48,274 nucleotides of DNA, taken from positions 1 to 48,274 of the forward strand of contig JAMOPI010000016.1 of NCBI GenBank assembly GCA_027064585.1, written 5' to 3'. Every line of letters begins with the position of its first letter. Positions within the stretch are counted from its first letter, which is position 1. Made by a program: the position numbers and the translations under genes. Positions 27,700 through 35,884 of this stretch are shown piece after piece. The notes beneath the pieces were generated by a model. The model was not told the origin of the DNA. It searched no databases and worked only from the letters and a program-made list of their open reading frames with translations. The stretch is from Candidatus Desulfofervidaceae bacterium. Lineage in GTDB: Bacteria; Desulfobacterota; Desulfofervidia; Desulfofervidales; Desulfofervidaceae.

Positions 27700-27990
27700 C
27701 CCAAAATCCGTGATTGCCCTCCAATAGAGCCCACAAGTGGACTGTAATAAAGCGATTTTTTTAAAAAATACCTTTCACTTAAAAGGTGAGAAAACATTTA
27801 TCTTCTCCTCAAACCCAATCATAAATTATAGCGCCTTCGCTCGCTTAGCGGCCAAGAGCAAGCCCGAAGGGTGCAGGCTGCGCCTTTACGCAGGTCGGAG
27901 CGAGCGTAGACCCTAACAAGGCCTTGGCGTATAATTTTTTTGTAAGTAAAGAGGGAAGAAAACTCATCAATTTTTGCGGAATACTATAGT
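27700..27990 (-). repeat. Intergenic inverted-repeat element, copy 4
   Basis: Starts with CCCAAAATCCGTGATTG (27700-27716). The body follows copy 6: CCCTCCAA, the TTTCAC..AAAAGGTGA hairpin, ATTATAGCGCC, TCGCTTAGCGG, GCAAGCCCGAAGGGTGCAGG, GGCCTTGGCGTATAATTT, ending in TTTTTGCGGAATACTATAG near 27990. The right terminal repeat is lost. It fills the gap between the divergent hflK and polA promoters. Confidence 0.75.
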
Positions 27991-28032
27991 CAGAAACCTT
28001 AACCCGATCCGAGGGGATTGCGATTGTCTCTC

Positions 28033-28061
28033 TTGACATTTCGTCTTCCCTTTCTTAAAAC
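28033..28061 (+). promoter_or_regulatory. Promoter of polA (predicted leaderless transcript)
   Basis: TTGACA (28033-28038), 17 bases, TAAAAC (28056-28061). Only six bases separate the -10 from the GTG start, so transcription should begin at or next to the start codon. No Shine-Dalgarno is visible. Confidence 0.55.
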
Positions 28062-28067
28062 TCCCTT

Positions 28068-30740
28068 GTGTCTAAAAAGGTCTACCTTATAGACGGCAGT
28101 TCATATATTTATCGGGCCTATCACGCCATCACCCCGCTTTCTAACTCTAAAGGTCTGCCCACACATGCCATCTATGGCGTGACCAATATGCTCTTAAAGG
28201 TTTTAAAAGAAAAGCAGCCAGAATACATTGCCGTTGTCTGGGATGCCAAAGGTCCTACTTTTCGCCATAAGACAAGCCCGGACTATAAGGCCAATCGTCC
28301 ACCCATGCCTGATGATCTGGCACAACAAATCCCCTATATTAAGAAGATCGTAGATGCCTTGGGATTGCCCTCTTTAGAAAAGGAAGGCTTTGAGGCCGAT
28401 GACCTTATTGCTAGCCTGTGTAAACGGCTCTTAACCGAAGTAAAATACACCCATGAAGATATAGAAATCATCATTGTTTCTGGGGATAAGGACTTGCGGC
28501 AACTGCTTTCTTCCAGGGTCATTATGTGGGACAGCATGCGGGATAAAACCTTTACGGCCGAAGAGATTTTAAAGCAATACAACCTTCCTCCTCTGAGACT
28601 TAAAGAAGTTATGGCCTTAACCGGAGATAAGATTGATAACATCCCAGGCGTACCAGGCATTGGTGAAAAAACGGCCATTAAACTGTTGCAACAATTTGGC
28701 TCTTTAGACGAACTTTTAAATCGACTTGAAGAGGTAAGGCCTGAACGGATCAAAAAAAATCTCCTTGCTTTTAAGGAGCAAATACCTCTTAACCTTAAGC
28801 TTGTTTCTCTGGCCGATGATGTGCCTTTAGACATTTCTTTGTCCGATTTAAGATTAAGGAAACAGAAGAGGCAGGTATTAAAAAACCTCTTTGAAGAACT
28901 TGAATTTAGAAGACTTTTAGATGAGTTTTTGTTGCTGGAGCAGTTGCCTGAAGGTAATTATCAAGCCGTTCTTGACACAAAGGCACTTACTGCCCTTATA
29001 CAAAGGCTTGGGCAGGCCAAAGAGGTGGCAATTGCCATAAAAACTACTCCTTTAGAACCAATGCACACTGAAATCGTGGGCCTTTCTTTTTGTCTTGCTC
29101 CTGGCAAGGCCTGGTATATACCGGTTGGGCATTTTTATTTGGGCGTGCCTAAACAACTGTCCTTAAAAGAGGTATTGGCCTCACTAAAGCCCATCTTTGA
29201 GGACGAAGGCATCGCTAAAATCGGACATGACCTAAAGCGCCTTATGCTCATTTTACGTCGGCAAGGAATTGAATTAAAAGGCCTTTCTTTTGACACAATG
29301 CTTGCTGCCTATTGTCTAAACCCTAATCATGCTGGGGTTAACTTAGACACCCTTACTCAAACTTATTTAAAACTAAGCCGCCGTTATAAAGAGGAAAAAA
29401 AGATAGACCCTACCCAAATCTCTATAGACAGGGCCACCCGTCTGGCTGGTGAAGAAGTAGACCTTATTTTCAGGCTGTACCAAACCTTGAACGAAGAACT
29501 TAAGGCAAGAAGACAAATGTTGCTCTTTACTGACATTGAAATGCCACTTGTGCCAGTATTGGCCGAGATGGAGTGGTGGGGTGTAAAGATAGACAGGGTC
29601 TATCTGGAAAAATTGGCCAAACAGTTTGCCTCACGCCTGCGGGAAATTGAAAGACACATCTTTGCCCTGGCCGGGGAAGAATTTAACATTAATTCGCCCC
29701 AGCAGCTACGTCATATTCTTTTTGACAAACTGGGACTACCCGCCGTAAAAAAGACAAAGGGCAAGGGAGGCTATTCTACAGATGCCGAGGTTTTAAACAA
29801 ACTTGCCCTCTTACATCCCCTACCTGAGGGAATATTGCGTTATCGGATGTTAATGAAGCTAAAATCCACCTATATAGATGCCCTGCCCCTACTCATTCAT
29901 CCCCAAACCGGTCGCATTCATACTTCTTATAATCAGGCAGTTACAGTCACCGGCCGTTTAAGCAGTAGTAATCCTAACCTGCAAAACATTCCTACCAGGG
30001 GAGAAGAAGGTAAGGCTATTCGGCGGGCCTTCATCCCAGAAGATGGCTGGTATTATTTGGCAGCCGATTATTCCCAGATTGAGTTAAGGCTCTTGGCCCA
30101 TTTCTCACAGGATAAAAGGCTGCTAGAGGCCTTTTTACATGGTGACGATATCCATACCCGCACCGCCAGCGAGATATTTGGCGTCAGTCCAGACGCCATC
30201 ACCCCAGATATGCGGCGGCAGGCAAAGGTGATTAACTTTGGCATTATCTACGGCATGAGTCCTTATGGTCTGTCTAAAGAGCTCGGGCTTGGGATAACAA
30301 CGGCTCAAAAATACATTGAAGCATATTTTAACCGTTACCCCGGAGTAAAGAAATACATTGAAACGGCCCTTAACCAGGCCAGAGAACAGGGATATGTAGA
30401 GACACTTTTCAAACGCAGGCGCTTTTTGCCAGAAATTAATTCTAAGAATCCGACGATGCGCAAGGCAGCCGAGCGCATCGCCATTAATACCCCTATTCAA
30501 GGCACGGCCGCTGAAATTATCAAAAAGGCCATGATTGCCTTAGGAGAAGCAATTAAAACACAGGGACTTAAGAGTAAAATGATCATGCAGGTGCATGATG
30601 AACTCATTTTTGAAGTGCCACCAGAAGAAGTTAATTTAATGCAACAGTTGGTAAAAGAAAAGATGGAGGGCGTGGTCTCTCTCTCTGTTCCCCTGACCGT
30701 AAAGGTTAAGGTTGGTAAAAACTGGGCCGAAGTTAGTTAG
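28068..30740 (+). CDS. polA: DNA polymerase I
   Basis: An 890-residue family A polymerase for repair and Okazaki-fragment processing. Residues 1-290: 5'-nuclease domain (VYLIDGSSYIYRAYHA, VVWDAKGPTFRHK, SGDKDLRQLLS, GIGEKTAIKLL). Middle: the 3'-5' exonuclease fold is present but its acidic residues are lost (VAIAIKTTPLE where DxE is expected; HDLKRLM where the next aspartate is expected), so proofreading is probably inactive, as in Taq polymerase. C-terminal polymerase: DYSQIELRLLAHFSQD, RRQAKVINFGIIYGMS and QVHDELIFEV. GTG start, fixed by the conserved N-terminus. Confidence 0.96.
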   Translation: MSKKVYLIDGSSYIYRAYHAITPLSNSKGLPTHAIYGVTNMLLKVLKEKQPEYIAVVWDAKGPTFRHKTSPDYKANRPPMPDDLAQQIPYIKKIVDALGLPSLEKEGFEADDLIASLCKRLLTEVKYTHEDIEIIIVSGDKDLRQLLSSRVIMWDSMRDKTFTAEEILKQYNLPPLRLKEVMALTGDKIDNIPGVPGIGEKTAIKLLQQFGSLDELLNRLEEVRPERIKKNLLAFKEQIPLNLKLVSLADDVPLDISLSDLRLRKQKRQVLKNLFEELEFRRLLDEFLLLEQLPEGNYQAVLDTKALTALIQRLGQAKEVAIAIKTTPLEPMHTEIVGLSFCLAPGKAWYIPVGHFYLGVPKQLSLKEVLASLKPIFEDEGIAKIGHDLKRLMLILRRQGIELKGLSFDTMLAAYCLNPNHAGVNLDTLTQTYLKLSRRYKEEKKIDPTQISIDRATRLAGEEVDLIFRLYQTLNEELKARRQMLLFTDIEMPLVPVLAEMEWWGVKIDRVYLEKLAKQFASRLREIERHIFALAGEEFNINSPQQLRHILFDKLGLPAVKKTKGKGGYSTDAEVLNKLALLHPLPEGILRYRMLMKLKSTYIDALPLLIHPQTGRIHTSYNQAVTVTGRLSSSNPNLQNIPTRGEEGKAIRRAFIPEDGWYYLAADYSQIELRLLAHFSQDKRLLEAFLHGDDIHTRTASEIFGVSPDAITPDMRRQAKVINFGIIYGMSPYGLSKELGLGITTAQKYIEAYFNRYPGVKKYIETALNQAREQGYVETLFKRRRFLPEINSKNPTMRKAAERIAINTPIQGTAAEIIKKAMIALGEAIKTQGLKSKMIMQVHDELIFEVPPEEVNLMQQLVKEKMEGVVSLSVPLTVKVKVGKNWAEVS

Positions 30741-31006
30741 TCGTTTACAAAGAACATAATTTCGTTTTTGTCTGTTAAGCCCATCTGATGGCGGATGATA
30801 TATTTTAAATAGGCAGGATCTTTCTTTAAACGGCTAATCTTGGCCTTAAGTTCTTGGTTGGCCTTAAGCAAATCTTTATTCTGCTTAAGAATTTGTACTT
30901 CTGTCTGGCGTAAACGGTAGTAATCTAAATATCCATTTTTGCCAAAAAACAACTCTCCTATACAAAGACATACCAATAAACAAAAAGAAACAAGGCCTAG
31001 CCGCAT
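30737..31006 (-). CDS. FtsB/DivIC-like septum formation protein
   Basis: An 89-residue protein: short cytoplasmic N-terminus, one membrane helix (LGLVSFCLLVCLCIGELFFG), then a periplasmic coiled coil (LRQTEVQILKQNKDLLKANQ...LKAKISRLKKD) and the family ending YLKYIIRHQMGLTDKNEIMF. FtsB links FtsL and FtsQ at the divisome. It converges on polA with a 4-base overlap of stops. The promoter is so close that the mRNA would begin at the ATG. Confidence 0.85.
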   Translation of the reverse strand: MRLGLVSFCLLVCLCIGELFFGKNGYLDYYRLRQTEVQILKQNKDLLKANQELKAKISRLKKDPAYLKYIIRHQMGLTDKNEIMFFVND

Positions 31007-31012
31007 AGTGCT

Positions 31013-31041
31013 ATTCTAAACATAAAAGCTCATTTATGCAA
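31013..31041 (-). promoter_or_regulatory. Promoter of ftsB-like gene (predicted leaderless)
   Basis: Minus strand: TTGCAT (31041-31036), 17 bases, TAGAAT (31018-31013), then six bases to the ATG at 31006. No ribosome site fits. Confidence 0.55.
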
Positions 31042-31053
31042 GGGGAAAAATTC

Positions 31054-31242
31054 CCCGAAATCCGTGATTGATTTTTAGAGAAGGATATTTGAATAAAAAA
31101 TTAAGAAAAAATACCAGAATTATCCCTTCTTCCTCTTAAAGAAATTATATGCCAGGGCCTCTTAGCTTAAAGGCATTTTTAAAAAAATCATTTTATGATA
31201 AGCAACTTGTAGGATTTTTGAAGGGCAATCGCGGATTTTAGG
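31054..31242. repeat. Intergenic inverted-repeat element, copy 5 (both ends intact)
   Basis: A 189-bp element with CCCGAAATCCGTGATTG at 31054-31070 and CAATCGCGGATTTTAGG at 31226-31242 as inverted ends. The GC-rich hairpin core is absent, so it is a deleted form. It begins 12 bp behind the -35 of the ftsB-like promoter. Confidence 0.75.
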
Positions 31243-31265
31243 TAATCCCCAATAATAATTAAGCA

Positions 31266-31296
31266 GGGAGTGGGCATAACCACTCCCTTTTGTTTT
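31266..31296. terminator. Hairpin terminator beyond cydB
   Basis: GGGAGTGG-GCATAA-CCACTCCC with TTTTGTTTT on the plus-strand side. The gene ending here (cydB) is on the minus strand, where the hairpin is followed by TGCTTAATT, so it may act in both directions, better on the plus strand. Confidence 0.55.
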
Positions 31297-31302
31297 GAAA
31301 TT

Positions 31303-32319
31303 TTAATAGTTTTGAAGATCTGCCTTTCTCACCTTTTCCGCAAACAGTCTGTAGGCCCATATTTGATAAGCAATAACAATAGGCGTTGCTATTAAGGCAA
31401 CAATAAGCATAACTTTCAAAGTGTAAGGGCTTGATGAGGCGTTAAAGGCCGTAAGGCTATATGCAGGATCAATGGATGAAGGGAGCATATTGGGAAACAG
31501 TCCTACAAATACCGTAGCAAAGGTAAAAAGAATTGTCAGGCAGGAAAAGACAAAAGCCTTACCATATCTTTCCGTTGTCAAATTTGCCTTCACCAGAAGC
31601 AGACTTAAGACGGTTAAGACAGGGACAATCCATAAAACATAATATTTAAGATAGTTTTGAAAGAGAGATGTAACAAATGCAGATGCGATCAGAAAGGCCA
31701 CCAAACATATTGTAAACACCCACCAGCAGATAGTAGCTACCTTTTTGGCTCGCTCAACTAGGCCATTTTCTGTTTTAATAACTAACCAAATCGCTCCATG
31801 CATGGTAAAAAGAAAAAATGTTACCAAACCACCTAACAAGGCATAAGGGTTAAGTAAGTTCCAGAAGGTCCCTAAAAAATTGCCATTTTTATCAATGGGC
31901 ACTCCTTTGGCAATATTGGCAAAGGCAACACCCCAGAGAAGAGCAGAGATAAAACTACCCAAAAAAATGCAAAAATCCCAAAAACTCCGCCAGGCTGGAC
32001 TTTCACTTTTACTTCTAAATTCAAAGGCAACCCCACGCAAAATAAGCCCAAAAAGAATAATGATTAACGCCAGATAAAAACCGCTAAAAAGGGATGCATA
32101 TAGTTTAGGAAAGGCGGCAAAGGTGGCTCCACCGGCGGTAATAAGCCATACCTCATTACCATCCCAGAAGGGTCCAATAGAATTGATCATGATCCGCCTT
32201 TCAATGTCATCCTTAGCCATAAAGGGCAAAAGAATACCTACGCCAAAATCAAAACCTTCAAGAATAAAGAAAACAGTAAATAATACCGCAAATAAAATAT
32301 ACCAAATAACATTTAGCAT
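31303..32319 (-). CDS. cydB: Cytochrome bd oxidase subunit II
   Basis: A 338-residue membrane protein with about eight helices. It begins with the characteristic VIWYILFAVLFTVFFILEGF and DFGVGILLPF, followed by IGPFWDGNEVWLITAGGATF AAFP. With CydA it forms the quinol oxidase that reduces oxygen at low concentrations. GGAGGG precedes the ATG, 12 bases after the cydA stop. Confidence 0.95.
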   Translation of the reverse strand: MLNVIWYILFAVLFTVFFILEGFDFGVGILLPFMAKDDIERRIMINSIGPFWDGNEVWLITAGGATFAAFPKLYASLFSGFYLALIIILFGLILRGVAFEFRSKSESPAWRSFWDFCIFLGSFISALLWGVAFANIAKGVPIDKNGNFLGTFWNLLNPYALLGGLVTFFLFTMHGAIWLVIKTENGLVERAKKVATICWWVFTICLVAFLIASAFVTSLFQNYLKYYVLWIVPVLTVLSLLLVKANLTTERYGKAFVFSCLTILFTFATVFVGLFPNMLPSSIDPAYSLTAFNASSSPYTLKVMLIVALIATPIVIAYQIWAYRLFAEKVRKADLQNY

Positions 32320-32331
32320 GGCACCCTCCTT

Positions 32332-33693
32332 TTAATATAATTCTTGCTCCACAACTGCATCTTTTTCTAGTCCTTTTCTAGCGTATTTTGTGAGTAGATA
32401 AATATCCGCTACAGCCAAACCTCCATAAAGGACTATAAAACCAATTAAAGAAATCCACACCGCACTGGCAGAAACCATAGGTGAAAAGGCCTCTGCCGTC
32501 TTTTGCAGACCATAGACAATCCATGGCTGTCTACCTACCTCTGCTGTTGTCCAGCCCAATTCTCCGGCCAGATAAGGTAGGGGAATAGAATAGAGCATAA
32601 GTCTTAAGTAAATAGGACTATGAGCCACTTTGTTTTTAATAAGCAGATACCCTCCCCATAAGCACATGAAAACAAAGTAGAAACCCAGGGCAACCATTAT
32701 ATGAAAAGACCAGAAGGTGGCCTTTACAGGCGGAATATAATTGCCATGACCATATTTTCTTTCAAATTCTCTCTGTAAGTCTTTAAGTCCTTTAACTTCT
32801 CCGTCAAAACTATGAGTGGCTAAAAGACTTAATAATTTAGGAACACCTATAGCAAAGGTATTTCTTTGGGCCTTTTCATCAATACCTGCGATAAGTAAAA
32901 CAGGCGCACCCTTTTGGGTTTCCCATACCGCCTCCATGGCTGCTAATTTAGTAGGTTGTGTTTTGCCTACTTCATAGGCATGTAAATCTCCATTGACCAC
33001 TTCAAAAACAGAGGCTATCAAGGCAAAGATTAAGGCAAGCTTAAATGATTTTAAAAATGCTTCCGTATTTTGCCTTTTTAAAAGATGATAGGCACTGATG
33101 CCCATCACAAAAAAGCTTGCTAGAATGTAGCCCCCGGTTACGGTATGCAAAAATTCCAAAATAGCGAATTTATTAGAAATTAAGGCACCGAAACTTGTTA
33201 ATTCTGCCCTTCCATTTCTTAAAACTGCCGCCACCGGATGTTGCATCCAGCCATTGGCAACTAAAATCCAAAAGGCAGATAAATTAGTACCAAAGGCCAC
33301 GAGCCACATGACGAAGGCATGGGTTTTAGGAGAAAGTTTTTTCCAGCCAAAAATCCATACTCCCAAAAAGGTAGACTCAAGAAAAAAAGCAAATAAGGCC
33401 TCTATGGCCAAAGGTGCACCAAAAATATCACCTACAAACTTGGAATATTCTGACCAATTTGTCCCAAACTGAAACTCCATGGTAATACCTGTAACCACTC
33501 CCATAGCAAAGTTAATCAAAAACAACTTTCCAAAAAACTTGGTAAGTCGCAAATAATCCTTGTTCCCACTCCGGACATAGAAAGTTTCCATAATTGCCAC
33601 TAAGATAGATAAGCCTAACGTTAAAGGAACAAATAAAAAATGAAACAAGCTTGTCATGGCAAACTGCCATCTAGCGAGACCTAAAGCAGTCAT
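32332..33693 (-). CDS. cydA: Cytochrome bd oxidase subunit I
   Basis: A 453-residue subunit carrying the hemes. Conserved positions: ALGLARWQFAMTSLFHFLFV (N-terminal heme histidine), EFLHTVTGGYILASFFVMG (second histidine), and GELGWTTAEVGRQPWIVYG near residue 385. It is shorter than the E. coli protein, in keeping with the short Q-loop class. In an anaerobe this oxidase would mainly serve oxygen defence (inference). Good AGGAGG before the ATG; the upstream region has tandem repeats, a palindrome and a promoter. Confidence 0.95.
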   Translation of the reverse strand: MTALGLARWQFAMTSLFHFLFVPLTLGLSILVAIMETFYVRSGNKDYLRLTKFFGKLFLINFAMGVVTGITMEFQFGTNWSEYSKFVGDIFGAPLAIEALFAFFLESTFLGVWIFGWKKLSPKTHAFVMWLVAFGTNLSAFWILVANGWMQHPVAAVLRNGRAELTSFGALISNKFAILEFLHTVTGGYILASFFVMGISAYHLLKRQNTEAFLKSFKLALIFALIASVFEVVNGDLHAYEVGKTQPTKLAAMEAVWETQKGAPVLLIAGIDEKAQRNTFAIGVPKLLSLLATHSFDGEVKGLKDLQREFERKYGHGNYIPPVKATFWSFHIMVALGFYFVFMCLWGGYLLIKNKVAHSPIYLRLMLYSIPLPYLAGELGWTTAEVGRQPWIVYGLQKTAEAFSPMVSASAVWISLIGFIVLYGGLAVADIYLLTKYARKGLEKDAVVEQELY

Positions 33694-33706
33694 TTTTTAA
33701 CCTCCT

Positions 33707-33739
33707 CTTTACTTAATCTTTACTTAATCTTTACTTAAT
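33707..33739 (-). repeat. Three tandem 11-bp repeats in the cydA leader
   Basis: CTTTACTTAAT is repeated three times without gaps (33707-33739), immediately before the cydA ribosome site. It reads ATTAAGTAAAG in the mRNA direction. Could be slippage-generated or regulatory. Confidence 0.8.
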
Positions 33740-33742
33740 ACT

Positions 33743-33758
33743 GTTCTTAATTAAGAAC
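33743..33758. promoter_or_regulatory. Palindromic operator candidate of cydAB
   Basis: GTTCTTAATTAAGAAC is a perfect 16-bp palindrome lying just after the expected start site of the cydA promoter. It does not match the usual FNR or Rex consensus. A repressor here would block transcription. Confidence 0.6.
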
Positions 33759-33772
33759 TTATTTAACATTCT

Positions 33773-33801
33773 TATATACTACTTCCAAAATTTAAAGTCA
33801 A
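33773..33801 (-). promoter_or_regulatory. Promoter of cydAB
   Basis: Minus strand: TTGACT (33801-33796), 17 bases, TATATA (33778-33773). Start near 33766, giving a leader of about 70 bases. Repeat element copy 6 begins 8 bp behind the -35. Confidence 0.65.
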
Positions 33802-33809
33802 TTGTTAAT

Positions 33810-34127
33810 CCCAAGATCCGTGATTGCCCTCCAAGAAACTCTAGAAGTATGCCATAATAAAACAATTTTTTAAAAAACATCTTTCACCTAAAAGGTGAGA
33901 AAACATTTATCTTTCCCTCAAACCCAATCATAATTATAGCGCCTCCGCTCGCTTAGCGGTCAAGGGCAAGCCCGAAGGGCGCAGCTTGCGCCTAAAGGTG
34001 CAGGTCGGAGCTAGCGTAGACCCTTGACCACTTAACGAGGCCTTGACGTATAATTTACTTTAAGTTAGGAAGGAAGGGAAATTCACCAATGTTTGCGGAC
34101 TCCTGTAAATCAATCGCGGATTTTGGG
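33810..34127 (-). repeat. Intergenic inverted-repeat element, copy 6 (longest intact form)
   Basis: A 318-bp element with both ends: CCCAAGATCCGTGATTG at 33810-33826 and CAATCGCGGATTTTGGG at 34111-34127. Internal features: the TTTCACC-TAAAA-GGTGA hairpin, ATTATAGCGCC, CCGCTCGCTTAGCGG hairpin, GGGCAAGCCCGAAGGGCGCA, a GGTCGGAGCTAGCGTAGACC stretch, and GGCCTTGACGTATAATTT. On the minus strand TTGACC and TATAAT are 19 bases apart and point toward cydA. Confidence 0.85.
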
Positions 34128-34170
34128 TTAACCTTTCTTAGAAGTTATTTATAACGTAAAAATTTTATAG

Positions 34171-34199
34171 TTGACCTTAAACTAATTTTAAATTAGTTT
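34171..34199 (+). promoter_or_regulatory. Promoter/palindrome of the chemotaxis receptor gene
   Basis: A TTGACC (34171) is followed by a 21-bp palindrome, AAACTAATTT-T-AAATTAGTTT (34179-34199), which covers the spacer and any -10 (TAGTTT at 34194, or TATAGA at 34205 from a different -35). The palindrome looks like a repressor site. Confidence 0.45.
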
Positions 34200-34237
34200 T
34201 ATTTTATAGAGAATAGTTAGTTTAGGAGGTGTAAACC

Positions 34238-35788
34238 GTGAATTTATCTTTCAGGAATATGAAAATCTCATGGAAGTTATTTGTTACTCATGGATTAATT
34301 CTTCTTACCCTTATAGTCATTTCTATTATGGTTTTTGTTAACCTTTCAAGGCAAAAATTTGACGGAGTCCGGATTAACCTCGCAGGACGCCAAAGAATGC
34401 TCACTCAGAAATTAACCAAAGAAACCCTAGCTTATATTATGGGAACGGCTACGCAAAAAAACATTAAAAACACTATCGCTGTATTTGACTCAACTTTAAG
34501 TGCCCTTCTTAACGGAGGCAAGGCTCCTATGGATTTAAAAATGACTCAATTTAGAAAGCTTCCAGCCATGGAAGATCCTGAAATTAGAAGCCAACTAGAA
34601 AAGGTAATGTCTATTTGGAAATCCTTTAAAAGCAACATTCTACAACTTTTAACAAATAAAGAAGACAAAAATGCTTTGAAATTTATTTTAGATAACAATT
34701 TAAAAATATTGAGTGAGATGAATAAAGCTGTGTTAATGATGCAGAAAAATGCAGAGAAGAAAAATACCCTTATGGTAAAGAAAATAATTTTGGGTGTAAT
34801 CTTTTCCTTTTTTATTTTTATATTCGCTCTTGTGTTAACTCAATATAGTATCATAAGACCTGTGCATGAAGCCGTTTATGTTATTCAAAAAGTAGCTGAA
34901 GGAGACCTGACCAAACAGTGCAACGTTTATGCTAAAGATGAAATCGGTCAGCTCTCGGCATGGTTAAACAAGTCAATTGAATCTCTTTCTCAAATTATTG
35001 CCATGGTACTTCGTACTTCAGAACACATAGACATTGGCTCTAATGAAGTTAGATCATCCAGTCAAAAGCTGGCTGAGGTTTCAACCCAACAAGCTGCCTC
35101 GCTAGAAGAAATCTCCTCTATCATGGAAGAAATATCTTCTAACACCAAACGTAATGCTGAAAATGCTTTGCAGACAGATCAGATGATGAAACGAACACAG
35201 CAAATTACTTCTAACACCAAACATTCTATGGAGATTCTCAACCAGTCTATGGCTAAGATGGCAAAATTGGCTGAAGAAACCCAGCAAATTATTAAAAGTA
35301 TTGATGAAATTGCTTTCCAGACAAATCTTCTTGCTCTTAATGCTGCTGTTGAGGCCGCTCGGGCAGGAGAGGCAGGTATGGGCTTCTCTGTAGTGGCGGA
35401 TGAGGTCAGAAACCTGGCCCAAAGGACCGCAGCAGCTGCTAGAGATACAGCTCAAATGATAGAACAAACTGTAAAGAGCATTAAGGAAAATATTACTCTT
35501 GTAGATAAAGTAAATAAAGACTTCAGCACGGTTGAAGAGTATGCTAATAAAGTAGCCGTTTTAGTGACTGAAATCAATACCTCTTCCCAAGAACAAACTC
35601 AAGGTATTACCCAGGTAAACGAAGGGGTCTCTGAAATTGAAAAGGCTACTCAACAATTAGCTAGCAGTGCTGAAGAACTGGCCTCGGCCAGTGAAGAAAT
35701 GAAAAGCCAAGTTGAACAGCTTTTGAAGCTAGTCAAAACTTTTCACATAAAGGAAATACATGAAATTAAAATATTGCCAAAAGTGTAA
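34238..35788 (+). CDS. Methyl-accepting chemotaxis protein with PilJ-type sensor domain
   Basis: A 516-residue receptor. An N-terminal membrane helix ([20 protein letters not shown]) leads to a PilJ/NIT-like periplasmic domain beginning [20 protein letters not shown], then a second helix near residue 190, a HAMP linker ([24 protein letters not shown]), and the signalling hairpin [20 protein letters not shown] followed by [16 protein letters not shown]. It would signal through CheA/CheW. GTG start with AGGAGG. No che genes are nearby, but the genome has type IV pili (42-47 kb), so control of twitching is possible. Confidence 0.92.
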   Translation: MNLSFRNMKISWKLFVTHGLILLTLIVISIMVFVNLSRQKFDGVRINLAGRQRMLTQKLTKETLAYIMGTATQKNIKNTIAVFDSTLSALLNGGKAPMDLKMTQFRKLPAMEDPEIRSQLEKVMSIWKSFKSNILQLLTNKEDKNALKFILDNNLKILSEMNKAVLMMQKNAEKKNTLMVKKIILGVIFSFFIFIFALVLTQYSIIRPVHEAVYVIQKVAEGDLTKQCNVYAKDEIGQLSAWLNKSIESLSQIIAMVLRTSEHIDIGSNEVRSSSQKLAEVSTQQAASLEEISSIMEEISSNTKRNAENALQTDQMMKRTQQITSNTKHSMEILNQSMAKMAKLAEETQQIIKSIDEIAFQTNLLALNAAVEAARAGEAGMGFSVVADEVRNLAQRTAAAARDTAQMIEQTVKSIKENITLVDKVNKDFSTVEEYANKVAVLVTEINTSSQEQTQGITQVNEGVSEIEKATQQLASSAEELASASEEMKSQVEQLLKLVKTFHIKEIHEIKILPKV

Positions 35789-35884
35789 TTGCTAAATTTT
35801 TGTATTTCAGGAGACTGAATTTGCAAAAATGGCAAAAGGTGGTTTTTTTATCGCGGTGAAGGAATTAGCTATGTAAATTATAGA

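Noticed and set aside
27845-28039. 64-codon frame on the minus strand before polA
   Set aside because: It lies mostly within repeat copy 4, so its codons are repeat sequence; the promoter of polA overlaps its start.
28334-28834. 166-codon minus-strand frame within polA
   Set aside because: It is antisense to conserved polA codons and serine-rich, the usual shadow pattern.
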